Part shown: positions 41,587 to 48,351 of the stretch, piece by piece
How the letters are laid out: each line of letters starts with the position of its first letter
Numbering within the stretch: the stretch's first letter is position 1
NCBI RefSeq assembly: GCF_010548245.1
Contig: NZ_JAAGLR010001020.1
Coordinates: forward strand, 1 to 53,520
DNA length: 53,520 nt
Direction: 5' to 3'
Source of the DNA: Streptomyces sp. SID11385
GTDB lineage: Bacteria; Actinomycetota; Actinomycetes; Streptomycetales; Streptomycetaceae
The notes under the pieces: model-generated
Database searches by the model: none
Told to the model about the DNA's origin: nothing
What the model saw: the letters and a program-made list of their open reading frames with translations, nothing else
Made by a program: the position numbers and the translations under genes

Positions 41587-42620
41587 ACGCCGCGCTGCTC
41601 GGCCTCAACGTCTGCGTGGCCGTGATCACGCTGCTCGGGCTCGGGTACGTCGCGCGGGTGCGGATGCCGAGGCCACCGGTGGGGAAGTACGAGGCGGCGG
41701 ACGTGCTGGTGGCCATGGTCGTGGTGATGGTGGCGCCGCTGCTCTACCTGGAGCTGCCCCGTACCGCCGTGGCCGTCGTCTTCGGCCTCGTCCTGTGCGC
41801 GGCGCTCCAGTTCACGCTGGCGCCTCTGCTCGGGGGCCTGCGGGCGGCGGTCCTCGCGGTGGTCGCCGTCGCCGCGACCGGGGGGCTGGCCCTGGCGGAC
41901 CGGACGCTCGCCGTGCTGGTGCTGACCGACGTGCTGCTCGCCGTAGCCGTCGTGGGGGTCGCGGCGATGTGGGCGCAGAGCGGGTTCCGCTCGGTGCACG
42001 CGGCGTGGTTCGCGGGGCTGCTCGCCGTGTACGACCTGGTGGCCACGGGACTCACCTCGGTGATGGACCGCTTCGCGACGCAGGTCATGGGCCTGCCCTT
42101 CGCGCCGCTCCTCGCCGTCACGCGCGGCGACCCGCCGGTGGCCCTCGGACTCGGAGACCTGCTGCTGATCGTGCTCTTCCCGATGGTCGCGGCGAAGGCG
42201 TTCGGCCGCGCGGCGGCCCTGCTCGCCGGCGCGCTCGGCGTCCTCGCCTCCAGCGCGGTCAGCGTCCTCTTCGCGACGGGCACGCTCACGGGGGCCTTCC
42301 CGCTGATGGTGGTACTGGGCCCGGTGATCGTGGCCCAGCACCTCTACTGGATACGGCGCACGGGCCGCGAACGGACCACGGCGCAATGGCGCGCGGGCGC
42401 CATCGCCACGCCCCCCGCGCCGACCGCCCCGCCCCCGCTGCACGCCGCGCTCGGCCCGCTCACCGACCCGGCGCACCTCCGTGACCAGGCACGGACGACG
42501 GGCGGCTGGCTCGCCGTACTGGACGGCGAGATCGTCGGCACGGGCCCGACCCCAGGAACCGCCCGCAAGGACGCGGCCCGCCGCGGCACGGGGGCGGTTC
42601 CGCTCGTCCGGCGGGCGTGA
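41583..42620 (+). CDS. Nine-helix membrane protein with YD and GLGD motifs, presenilin/SPP-like (A22) aspartyl protease candidate
   Basis: 345 residues; the ATG overlaps the ligase stop as ATGA. I count nine hydrophobic segments within residues 3-257. Tyr150-Asp151 lies in the sixth (WFAGLLAVYDLVATGL) and Gly189-Leu-Gly-Asp192 starts the seventh (VALGLGDLLLIVLFPMVAAK). This is the arrangement of presenilin, signal peptide peptidase and archaeal A22 proteases. A PAL motif is not evident in the ninth segment, which reads FPLMVVLGPVIVAQHLYW. A cytoplasmic tail of about 85 residues ends with WLAVLDGEIVGTGPTPGTAR, reminiscent of small DUF5678-like modules. The proposed role is cleavage of a short transmembrane substrate, possibly the 22-residue peptide. 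Confidence 0.72.
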   Translation: MNAALLGLNVCVAVITLLGLGYVARVRMPRPPVGKYEAADVLVAMVVVMVAPLLYLELPRTAVAVVFGLVLCAALQFTLAPLLGGLRAAVLAVVAVAATGGLALADRTLAVLVLTDVLLAVAVVGVAAMWAQSGFRSVHAAWFAGLLAVYDLVATGLTSVMDRFATQVMGLPFAPLLAVTRGDPPVALGLGDLLLIVLFPMVAAKAFGRAAALLAGALGVLASSAVSVLFATGTLTGAFPLMVVLGPVIVAQHLYWIRRTGRERTTAQWRAGAIATPPAPTAPPPLHAALGPLTDPAHLRDQARTTGGWLAVLDGEIVGTGPTPGTARKDAARRGTGAVPLVRRA

Positions 42621-42867
42621 GGGGAGCGGGGGCGGGCGAGGGGAGTGGCGACGAAGGAGCCAACTTGACCTCCGGGGCGCTGAGTTGCTTGTGTGCATGA
42701 ACGGACGCCTCGGGAGGGTGCGGCTCCGGATCAGTACCGGTGTCGGTGGGAGCGTGAGCCGATCAAGGCTGGGGAGGGCGCCCGGAAGGGACGCGGATGC
42801 CGATCAGCGGATGCGGTGTGATCGTGGGGAGAGGGCGGTGGTGGAGGGCTCCGCGGCGGGTTCACGC
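42621..42867 (+). other. Intergenic stretch with no supported gene
   Basis: A TTGACC hexamer at 42665-42670 lacks a good -10. Open frames here are Arg/Gly-rich and look non-coding. The tract may include the eroded 5' end of the first decayed paralogue. Confidence 0.5.
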
Positions 42868-43469
42868 GTGAGGAGGGCTGGCGGAGCGGGCTCGTCCCGC
42901 CGGGGCTCTCGGCGCTGTCGTCATGGTGCTCTCCGGGTTGTTCTGCGCGTGGTACTTCGGGTGGCGGGATGAGGCGCGGGGAGTGGTGGGAGCCGGGGAC
43001 CGCTGGGACCTTGGACCGGGTGTTGCCGCGCTCGTCCTCGCACGACTTCCAGGGGCGGGTGTATGACGTCGATCCGGCGTCGCGGGACTATCAGACGGTG
43101 TGCGTCGTCGCGGACGACGAGCGCAGGGAACTTCTCCGGGCGACCGTGGACACATTGGGCAGCCTCGAGCCCTCGGCCCTGGTAGGGCGCGTCTGGCTGG
43201 AGGGCGAGCGGGACAAGAACTACGACCGTCCCGAGGCCGGCATCAGCGCCAAGGTCAACTCCTGGACGGGCATGATTCTGGTCCCGTGTAGGCGGGGGGA
43301 GAGAGGCGACGGCGAGCCGACGAGTCTCCATGTGAGTCTCCTGCTCGGGCGTCGGCTTCAGGCCGATCCGGAGGCCCGGAGCACGTTGTTGTCCCTGATC
43401 GAGGCCCTGGCACGGCAGGCGCATGCCGATGCGAGGTGCGTCCTGCCTTCGAAGGTGCCCGAAGGATGA
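42868..43469 (+). pseudogene. Decayed paralogue 1 of a membrane-anchored exported protein (frame broken)
   Basis: One frame encodes a membrane anchor, GAVVMVLSGLFCAWYFGWRD, which then runs into a stop at 43063-43065. The homologous continuation TLDRVLPRSS, RDYQTVCVVADDERRELLRA, ISAKVNSWTGMILVPCRR and LLSLIEALARQAHADARCVL lies in another frame, open from ATG 42969 to 43469. Comparison with the second copy places the break at about 42990-43015, where copy 1 lacks a segment equivalent to VCVNMPD and shifts frame. An internal start at 42969 could still make a soluble 166-residue product. Confidence 0.65.
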
Positions 43470-43488
43470 AGGCACCTGGCTGGTGCCC

Positions 43489-44111
43489 ATGAGCAGCAGG
43501 CGCCTCCGTACCGGCGGGGCAGTGGCGGTCGTGGCGTAGGCCGTGGGCTTGTTCTGTGGGTGGTACTTCGGGTGGCGGGACGAGCCGAGGGGGCGGATCA
43601 TCGCCGGGGACGTGTGCGTGAACATGCCGGACAGGGCTGGGACGGCAAGGACGTTGAACAGAGTGCTGCCTGATTCGCAGCCCTATTCGTTCGTAAAGAG
43701 CAGCGAAGTTCTCGAAGAAACGGATTACTACGTGCAGCGCTGCGTCGTCTACAACGAGGCGGGCCGGGTGCTGCTTCTCGCTGAGATGACGCGCTTGAGG
43801 GGGCAACCGCCCACGGTTGCCGAACCGCGGTCGGAGTCCGATCTGAAGCATGCGGACAAGGACGCGCATCCGGATCTCGGGCTCGCGGCGACGGTCAATT
43901 CGGGGCGGCGATCATTCTCGTTCCGTGTACTCCCGAGGAGAAGGGCGAGGCCGCAGAGTCGGTTCTGCACGTGGGTGTCAGCCTCAATCGGCACTTGCGG
44001 GTCTCCGTGGAGGAGACGCGGAAGACGTTGCTTTCGCTGGCCACGGCGCTGGCGCGCAAGCAGTACGCCGACGCGGTGTGTGTGTTGCCCTCGCGGTTGC
44101 CCAGGGCGTGA
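43489..44111 (+). pseudogene. Decayed paralogue 2 with an in-frame TAG and a frameshift
   Basis: From ATG 43489 the frame reads MSSRRLRTGGAVAVVA, then TAG at 43537-43539 inside the membrane anchor, then AVGLFCGWYFGWRDEPRGRI and on to AATVNS at 43902. There the frame shifts. One base appears to be missing, because the +1-shifted frame continues AAIILVPCTPEEKGEAAESV, LHVGVSLNRHLRV and LLSLATALARKQYADAVCVL to a TGA at 44109, matching copy 1 (KVNSWTGMILVPC). Two independent lesions make a pseudogene more likely than a single sequencing error. A truncated product from GTG 43543 cannot be excluded. Confidence 0.75.
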
Positions 44112-44159
44112 ACGGTCTGGTGGTGGGCGCTGTCAGTGGGGAGTGATGGGATCACGAGT

Positions 44160-44801
44160 ATGCGCGTTGATGAAGTGGTGAGTGGGCTGCCGGGGATCGC
44201 GGTGGTGCGGGAGCGGTGCCGGGCGATGGCTGTGCTGGATCTTGTGCTGGCGCCGGGGGGCGGGTACTTCGACTTCTTTCCCGGGTGGGGCGGCGATGGC
44301 GTCGATCTCGCCTCCATGGACGACGCCAGTGGGAACGAGTACGGGATCGTCTTCACCCCGGAGGGTGTTTGGGCGCGTGGGTTCGATCATGAGTCGCCGC
44401 TCAGTCCGTACGGTCGCGATCCGCTCGAAGTCGCTCCCGGTGTTTTCGACGGGCTCCCCGATGTCTTCCGTCCCTTCCTCGGCGAGCCCGCCTTCTGCGA
44501 TGAGGACGTTCCTGTCGCCACCACCTCCTTCTGGCGGCTCGCCGACGACACCGCCTGGCGCGCCGGTACGGGGGAGGACGTGCTGGGCAGTGCCGCCTGG
44601 CTGTTCGAAGTGCTCCTCGGTGGCCCGGATGCCTACCGCGCCCACGCCGAGGACTACTTCGAGACCGAAGTCCCTGCCGCCGCCGTGCGGCACGTCTACG
44701 ATCTGCGGCCCCTGACCCGCGAGATCGTCACCGCGCTCCGGGCCGACGCCGAACTCGGCGCTCTGCGAGCCGACGTGGTCCGTACCGGCTATCCCCACTG
44801 A
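44160..44801 (+). CDS. Hypothetical protein of a streptomycete-specific family
   Basis: 213 residues from ATG 44160; GTG 44136 is an in-frame alternative and neither has a good ribosome site. It reads VSGLPGIAVVRERCRAMAVL, then NEYGIVFTPEGVWARGFDHE, SPLSPYGRDPLEVAPGVFDG and HVYDLRPLTREIVTALRADA. It is soluble and acidic, with no signal peptide. The overall look (a helix pair, then a beta-rich region with FDHESP) recalls small cytoplasmic proteins often seen in Streptomyces genomes near toxin-immunity loci, but I cannot assign a role. Its 3' end overlaps the convergent HATPase gene by 13 nt. Confidence 0.8.
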   Translation: MRVDEVVSGLPGIAVVRERCRAMAVLDLVLAPGGGYFDFFPGWGGDGVDLASMDDASGNEYGIVFTPEGVWARGFDHESPLSPYGRDPLEVAPGVFDGLPDVFRPFLGEPAFCDEDVPVATTSFWRLADDTAWRAGTGEDVLGSAAWLFEVLLGGPDAYRAHAEDYFETEVPAAAVRHVYDLRPLTREIVTALRADAELGALRADVVRTGYPH

Positions 44802-45223
44802 GATTCCTCGCGGAGCCGGACCTCCGCCCATACCGTCTTCCTTGGGACGGGGCCCCAGTCCACGCCCCAGTCGTCCGCGAAGGCCGCCACGAGGAGGAGG
44901 CCGCGGCCCTGTTCCGCGTACCAGGGTGGGGCGGTGGGCTCCAGGTCCTTGTCACCCCGCGTGTCCACCAGCTCGATGCGCAGCCGGGCCGGGGACAGGT
45001 CGAGGGCCAGCGCGAAGTCCCGGCCCTTTACGTGGCCGTGGCGTACGGCGTTCGAGGCCAGCTCCGCGATGATCTGGCGCGGTGCCGTCAACCGCACGCC
45101 CCACTCGCGCAGTTGCTCGACCGCCAGCAAACGCGCCAGGCGCGCGCCCCTGGGGGTGCTCGACAACTGCAAGCGGAAGTAGTGGTGGGTTGCTTCGGGC
45201 GGCTGTGGAGTTTCGTGATTCAC
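44789..45223 (-). CDS. Single-domain HATPase (anti-sigma/serine-kinase-like ATP-binding protein)
   Basis: 144 residues from GTG 45223. It is a GHKL ATPase: the N-box is IIAELASNAVRHGHV, G1 is IELVDTRGD, and G2 is EQGRGLLLVAAFADDWGVDW. Such stand-alone domains in Streptomyces are RsbW/SpoIIAB-like but mostly of unknown target. It is divergent from an HTH-DUF5753 regulator, with a DUF397 gene following that regulator. This HATPase / HTH / DUF397 set is repeated many times in streptomycete genomes and is linked to development and antibiotic control. Confidence 0.9.
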   Translation of the reverse strand: MNHETPQPPEATHHYFRLQLSSTPRGARLARLLAVEQLREWGVRLTAPRQIIAELASNAVRHGHVKGRDFALALDLSPARLRIELVDTRGDKDLEPTAPPWYAEQGRGLLLVAAFADDWGVDWGPVPRKTVWAEVRLREESQWG

Positions 45224-45348
45224 GTCACCAAGGCTGATGCCTTCCCCTTACGCTTTCCAGTGATCACGTCCGTACGGGGCGTGACTGTGCGGGTGGCTCG
45301 CGGAGCTTGTACGGCCTTGTGCGGACCCGTGCGGAAGAGAGGAGCGCC

Positions 45349-46218
45349 ATGGCGCGTGAGGAGACCGACGGTTCGGGAAACCAGAACTGGGATTCCGTCG
45401 AGGAGATCGAGGACGAGGAGGACTCGGTCGCCGTTCTCGAAGCCGTCGGGCGGCAGATCAAGCTCTGGCGGCAGGGTGCGGGGCTCTCGCAGACCGCGTT
45501 CGGCTCGGCGATCGGCTACAGCGAGGCGCAGGTCTACAAGGTCGAGGCGGGCAAGCGCATCCCGAAGCCCGACTTCCTGGAGAAGGCCGATGCCGTGCTG
45601 AAGGCTGGTGGGAAACTCGCGGAGTTCAAGCGGGACGTCGCCGAGGCCCGGTACCCGAGAAAGCTGCGTCATCTGACGAAGCTGGAGCGGGAGTCGGTCG
45701 AGATACTGGTCTACGGGGCCCTCAACATTCCGGGACTGCTCCAGTCCAAGGAGTACGCCACGGCGATGTTCGCCCAGGCCCGGCCCGCCCTGCTGCGTGA
45801 ACGGTTCGAGCGGCTCGTGGAGGCGAGACTGGCCCGGCAGTCCGTGTTCGACCGGCGCCCGATGGTGACCCTCTCCTTCGTGCTGGAGGAGGTCACGCTC
45901 CGGCGGCCGATCGGTGGACGGGTCGTGCTGCGCCGGCAGTTGGAGCATCTGATCGCCGTGAGCGAGCGGCCCAACGTCGAGCTCCAGGTCATGCCGACCG
46001 ACTCGGAGGAACACGCCGGGCTGGGAGGTGAGTTGCAGGTCCTTCGGCTGGCGGACGGGAAGACCCTCGGCTACTCCGAAGCCCAGATGACCAGCCGGAT
46101 CATCTCGGACCCGCAAGAGGTTCATGTTCTGGGTGTGCGGTATGGCATCCTGCGCTCGCAGGCCCTCGGGCCCGCCAGGTCGAGGGAATTCATCGAGAAA
46201 CTGCTAGGAGACACATGA
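45349..46218 (+). CDS. XRE-family HTH regulator with C-terminal DUF5753
   Basis: 289 residues. An acidic N-tail of about 30 residues precedes the HTH: IKLWRQGAGLSQTAFGSAIG then YSEAQVYKVEAGKRIPKPDF. DUF5753 occupies about residues 105-280 (LVYGALNIPGLLQSKEYATA, FVLEEVTLRRPIGGRVVLRR, ERPNVELQVMPTDSEEHAGL). Good ribosome site GAGAGGAG. The stop overlaps the ATG of the DUF397 gene (ATGA). Divergent from the HATPase gene; a GTGATCAC palindrome at 45260-45267 lies in the shared 125-bp promoter region. Confidence 0.93.
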   Translation: MAREETDGSGNQNWDSVEEIEDEEDSVAVLEAVGRQIKLWRQGAGLSQTAFGSAIGYSEAQVYKVEAGKRIPKPDFLEKADAVLKAGGKLAEFKRDVAEARYPRKLRHLTKLERESVEILVYGALNIPGLLQSKEYATAMFAQARPALLRERFERLVEARLARQSVFDRRPMVTLSFVLEEVTLRRPIGGRVVLRRQLEHLIAVSERPNVELQVMPTDSEEHAGLGGELQVLRLADGKTLGYSEAQMTSRIISDPQEVHVLGVRYGILRSQALGPARSREFIEKLLGDT

Positions 46219-46418
46219 CCTCGAAGCCTTCGTCCGAGGCCCGCGCCGAACTGCTGTGGTTCAAGAGCAGCTACAGCGGCGCCAACAACAACGACTGCGT
46301 CGAGGTCGCCGTCGAGCCCCGCGTGCTGCACGTGCGTGACTCGAAGAACGCCGCCGGTTCCGTGCTCGGTTTCGCTCCGGCCGCCTGGACGCGTTTCGTC
46401 GCGGCGGCGCGCGCCTGA
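46215..46418 (+). CDS. DUF397 protein
   Basis: 67 residues. The DUF397 core is plain: WFKSSYSGANNNDCVEVAVE, then VLHVRDSKNAAGSVLGFAPA and AWTRFVAAAR. These small proteins are encoded next to HTH-DUF5753 regulators, and some pairs have been described as toxin-antitoxin-like or as developmental switches. Translational coupling (ATGA) to the regulator suggests they act as a pair. It is followed by two hairpin terminators. Confidence 0.93.
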   Translation: MTSKPSSEARAELLWFKSSYSGANNNDCVEVAVEPRVLHVRDSKNAAGSVLGFAPAAWTRFVAAARA

Positions 46419-46488
46419 CCCGTACCGCCCGGGCGGGTCCGGTGCCCCCGGTACGGGTGGAGGCGGAGACGAGGACCCCGTCTCCGCC
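46418..46488. terminator. Tandem hairpins between convergent DUF397 and CU044_5270 genes
   Basis: ACCCGTACCG (46418-46427) pairs with CGGTACGGGT (46449-46458), and GGCGGAGACG (46462-46471) with CGTCTCCGCC (46479-46488). Both stems are perfect, and either could end transcription from both sides. Confidence 0.75.
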
Positions 46489-46502
46489 CCGCCCGCGAAG
46501 CG

Positions 46503-47567
46503 TCAACTCCGCTGTGAAGGCGCCTCCTTCATGCCTTCGACCAGCGTGCGCCTGGTGACCGCGCTCGTGAAGAGGATCGTCCCGGGCTTGATCAGGCGGT
46601 CCTCCGCGTTCGCGTGCCGGGGTACCCGGATCTGGACGGTGCGCTCGCCGAGGAGCGTGAGGGACTTCCGGTCGAAGATCCACTCCTCGCGGATGCCCGC
46701 CCTCTCGTCGAGGCGGGCGACGGCGATGCCGTGGCGGCCCGCGGCGTCCACCGCGTCGTCCAGCGTGACGACGCCGGGGATCTTCGCCGCGGCCTGGTAG
46801 AGGGCCGCTTCGAGTCCGGCGGGCGGGTACGACTCGCTGATGAGGTCGCCGATCGTCGAGAAGGCGGCCTGGTCGGGGCTGTTTCCCTGGCCCTCGCTCA
46901 TCGTGTAGACGCGGCGGAGCAGGGCGTCGGGGTCCGTGGGCAGGGTGACGAGCGCGTCGTAGGCCGCGTCCCTGTCCACCTCCGTGTCGAGCGTGAGGCC
47001 GCCCTTCGGGGTGTTGCCCGGCTCCACGAGCCAGCCCTTGTGGCCGTCCGGGGACTCCCAGACCTGCCGCCGGTGCAGTTTGTCGCTGACGACCTCGCTG
47101 TCGTCGCCTCGGGTGCGGACGTAGGTGTTCGCGGTGACCGACTCGATGTAGATGTACTGGCCGGGCCGGGGGGCCGGGACCGGGGCCTGCTCGGCGGCGG
47201 CCGAGGCGCGCCGGAGGAGGCCGTCGGTGCCGTGCGCGGAGGCGGCGGCCACCTGCGTGGTCAGCAGGGGACCGGTGGCGAGGCCCGTGGGCTCGTCGTC
47301 GCCCATGAGCGCGTTGCCGCCCACGAGGGCTCCGGCCAACGCGCAGGCGGCCAGGGGCAGTACGAGGACGGGGCGGCGCCACCAAGGGGTACGGGCGGGG
47401 GTCTGCCGCGCGGACGGGGCGGACTGCTCTGTCTCGGCGTGGATCTGGGCCATGAGGCGCTCCTTGTGGAACTCGTGGCGTCCTGGCGGGAGTTCCCTGA
47501 CGACGGGCGGCAACAGGGCGTCCTCGTGCGGCCATTCGGTGGGCCGGCGCTCTGGCGTGGCGTTCAT
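46503..47567 (-). CDS. CU044_5270-family membrane protein, probable partner of the ECF sigma factor
   Basis: 354 residues. A cytoplasmic N-terminal part of about 60 residues (RRPTEWPHEDALLPPVVREL, FHKERLMAQIHAE) precedes a single helix (PVLVLPLAACALAGALVGGN). The outer domain has GQYIYIESVTANTYVR, GWLVEPGNTP and MSEGQGNSPDQAAFSTIGDL, the CU044_5270 pattern. The ATG overlaps the sigma gene stop as ATGA and has GGAGAGG upstream. Topology and coupling fit an anti-sigma or sensor role, although no zinc-binding HxxxCxxC motif is seen. Confidence 0.88.
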   Translation of the reverse strand: MNATPERRPTEWPHEDALLPPVVRELPPGRHEFHKERLMAQIHAETEQSAPSARQTPARTPWWRRPVLVLPLAACALAGALVGGNALMGDDEPTGLATGPLLTTQVAAASAHGTDGLLRRASAAAEQAPVPAPRPGQYIYIESVTANTYVRTRGDDSEVVSDKLHRRQVWESPDGHKGWLVEPGNTPKGGLTLDTEVDRDAAYDALVTLPTDPDALLRRVYTMSEGQGNSPDQAAFSTIGDLISESYPPAGLEAALYQAAAKIPGVVTLDDAVDAAGRHGIAVARLDERAGIREEWIFDRKSLTLLGERTVQIRVPRHANAEDRLIKPGTILFTSAVTRRTLVEGMKEAPSQRS

Positions 47568-48202
47568 CGGGTACCTCTCCGTGCGAGCCGGGGCATGTGG
47601 TCGCCTCTTGTCTGTCGGGCGGGCGGTGCGGGTTCCCGCGTACGGGCGGAGAGTTCGGCGTCGGTGAGGGCGGCGAGCCGCTTGCGGGCGCGGGCGAGCC
47701 GGGAGCGGACGGTGCCGAGCGGGATGCCGAGGGCCGCCGCGGCCTCCACGTAGGTGAGGTTCTCCCACAGGCACAGCACGAGGACCTCGCGTTCCGCGCG
47801 CCTGAGCGTGCCGAGCGCGGTGAGCATCGCGGCGATGCGGCGCCTGTCGTCCACCTGCCCGGCGATGTTCTCGGCGTGGTCGGGGACGGTGAGCGCCGCC
47901 GGTCCCGAGGCCGCGGCGGCCGAGGCGGCGGCACGGTAACGGCGGTTGGTGCGACGGTGGTTGCGGGCCGCGTTCGTGGCGATGCCGAGGAGCCAGGGGC
48001 GCAGCGAGCCGCCCTCGGGCGAGACCTTCGCGCGCAGCCGCCAGGCCAGGGCGAAGGTCTCCGCCATCACGTCCTCGGCCAGCGACCAGTCGGCCGTCAG
48101 ACGGAAGGCGTGGTTGTACACGGAGCGCGCGTACGTCTCGTACAGCTCGGCGAAGGCGTCGGGATCGCCGTCCCGGATGCGGGTTCTCACGTCGGTGGTC
48201 AC
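47564..48202 (-). CDS. ECF RNA polymerase sigma factor
   Basis: 212 residues from GTG 48202. Region 2 is DAFAELYETYARSVYNHAFR and ADWSLAEDVMAETFALAWRL with LRPWLLGIATNAARNHRRTN. Region 4 is LGTLRRAEREVLVLCLWENL and TYVEAAAALGIPLGTVRSRL. A basic C-tail of about 30 residues follows. It is coupled to the CU044_5270 gene, the arrangement usual for this streptomycete ECF group. The upstream region has a GGAACC element and a CRP-like dyad. Confidence 0.95.
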   Translation of the reverse strand: MTTDVRTRIRDGDPDAFAELYETYARSVYNHAFRLTADWSLAEDVMAETFALAWRLRAKVSPEGGSLRPWLLGIATNAARNHRRTNRRYRAAASAAAASGPAALTVPDHAENIAGQVDDRRRIAAMLTALGTLRRAEREVLVLCLWENLTYVEAAAALGIPLGTVRSRLARARKRLAALTDAELSARTREPAPPARQTRGDHMPRLARRGTR

Positions 48203-48231
48203 TCCTGGGAACTGTCCGGCACGCGGGGCGG

Positions 48232-48253
48232 GGTTCCTGTGACGTGGGTCACA
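48232..48253 (-). promoter_or_regulatory. CRP-like dyad and GGAAC element upstream of the ECF sigma gene
   Basis: TGTGA-CGTGGG-TCACA at 48238-48253 matches the classic CRP consensus without error. Immediately downstream for the minus-strand gene is GGAACC (plus-strand GGTTCC, 48232-48237), which resembles an ECF -35 element. The spacing would place the transcript start close to the GTG at 48202, that is, a leaderless or nearly leaderless message. Confidence 0.55.
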
Positions 48254-48284
48254 GCGCGGGGGGAGTCGCCGCCGCTGGTGGAGC

Positions 48285-48315
48285 TTGCGCTGAAGTCCAC
48301 TCCAACTTCTAGGAT
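48285..48315 (+). promoter_or_regulatory. MerR-type promoter with 19-bp spacer upstream of the aldo/keto reductase
   Basis: TTGCGC at 48285-48290 and TAGGAT at 48310-48315 are separated by 19 bp, and the spacer is filled by the dyad GAAGT-N8-ACTTC (48292-48309). An over-long spacer with a centred dyad is the signature of promoters activated by MerR-family proteins. No MerR gene is adjacent. Confidence 0.6.
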
Positions 48316-48351
48316 CGGCCGCCTCGTTGTCGGAGAAGGGGGAGCGGAAAC

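Noticed and set aside
43489..44111. Programmed frameshift or stop readthrough instead of pseudogene in paralogue 2
   Set aside because: No slippery heptamer or stimulatory structure at 43902, and a second independent lesion (TAG at 43537) is present; decay is simpler.
45260..45267. GTGATCAC palindrome as an operator of the HTH-DUF5753 regulator
   Set aside because: Only 8 bp and frequent by chance; kept as a remark in the gene entry.
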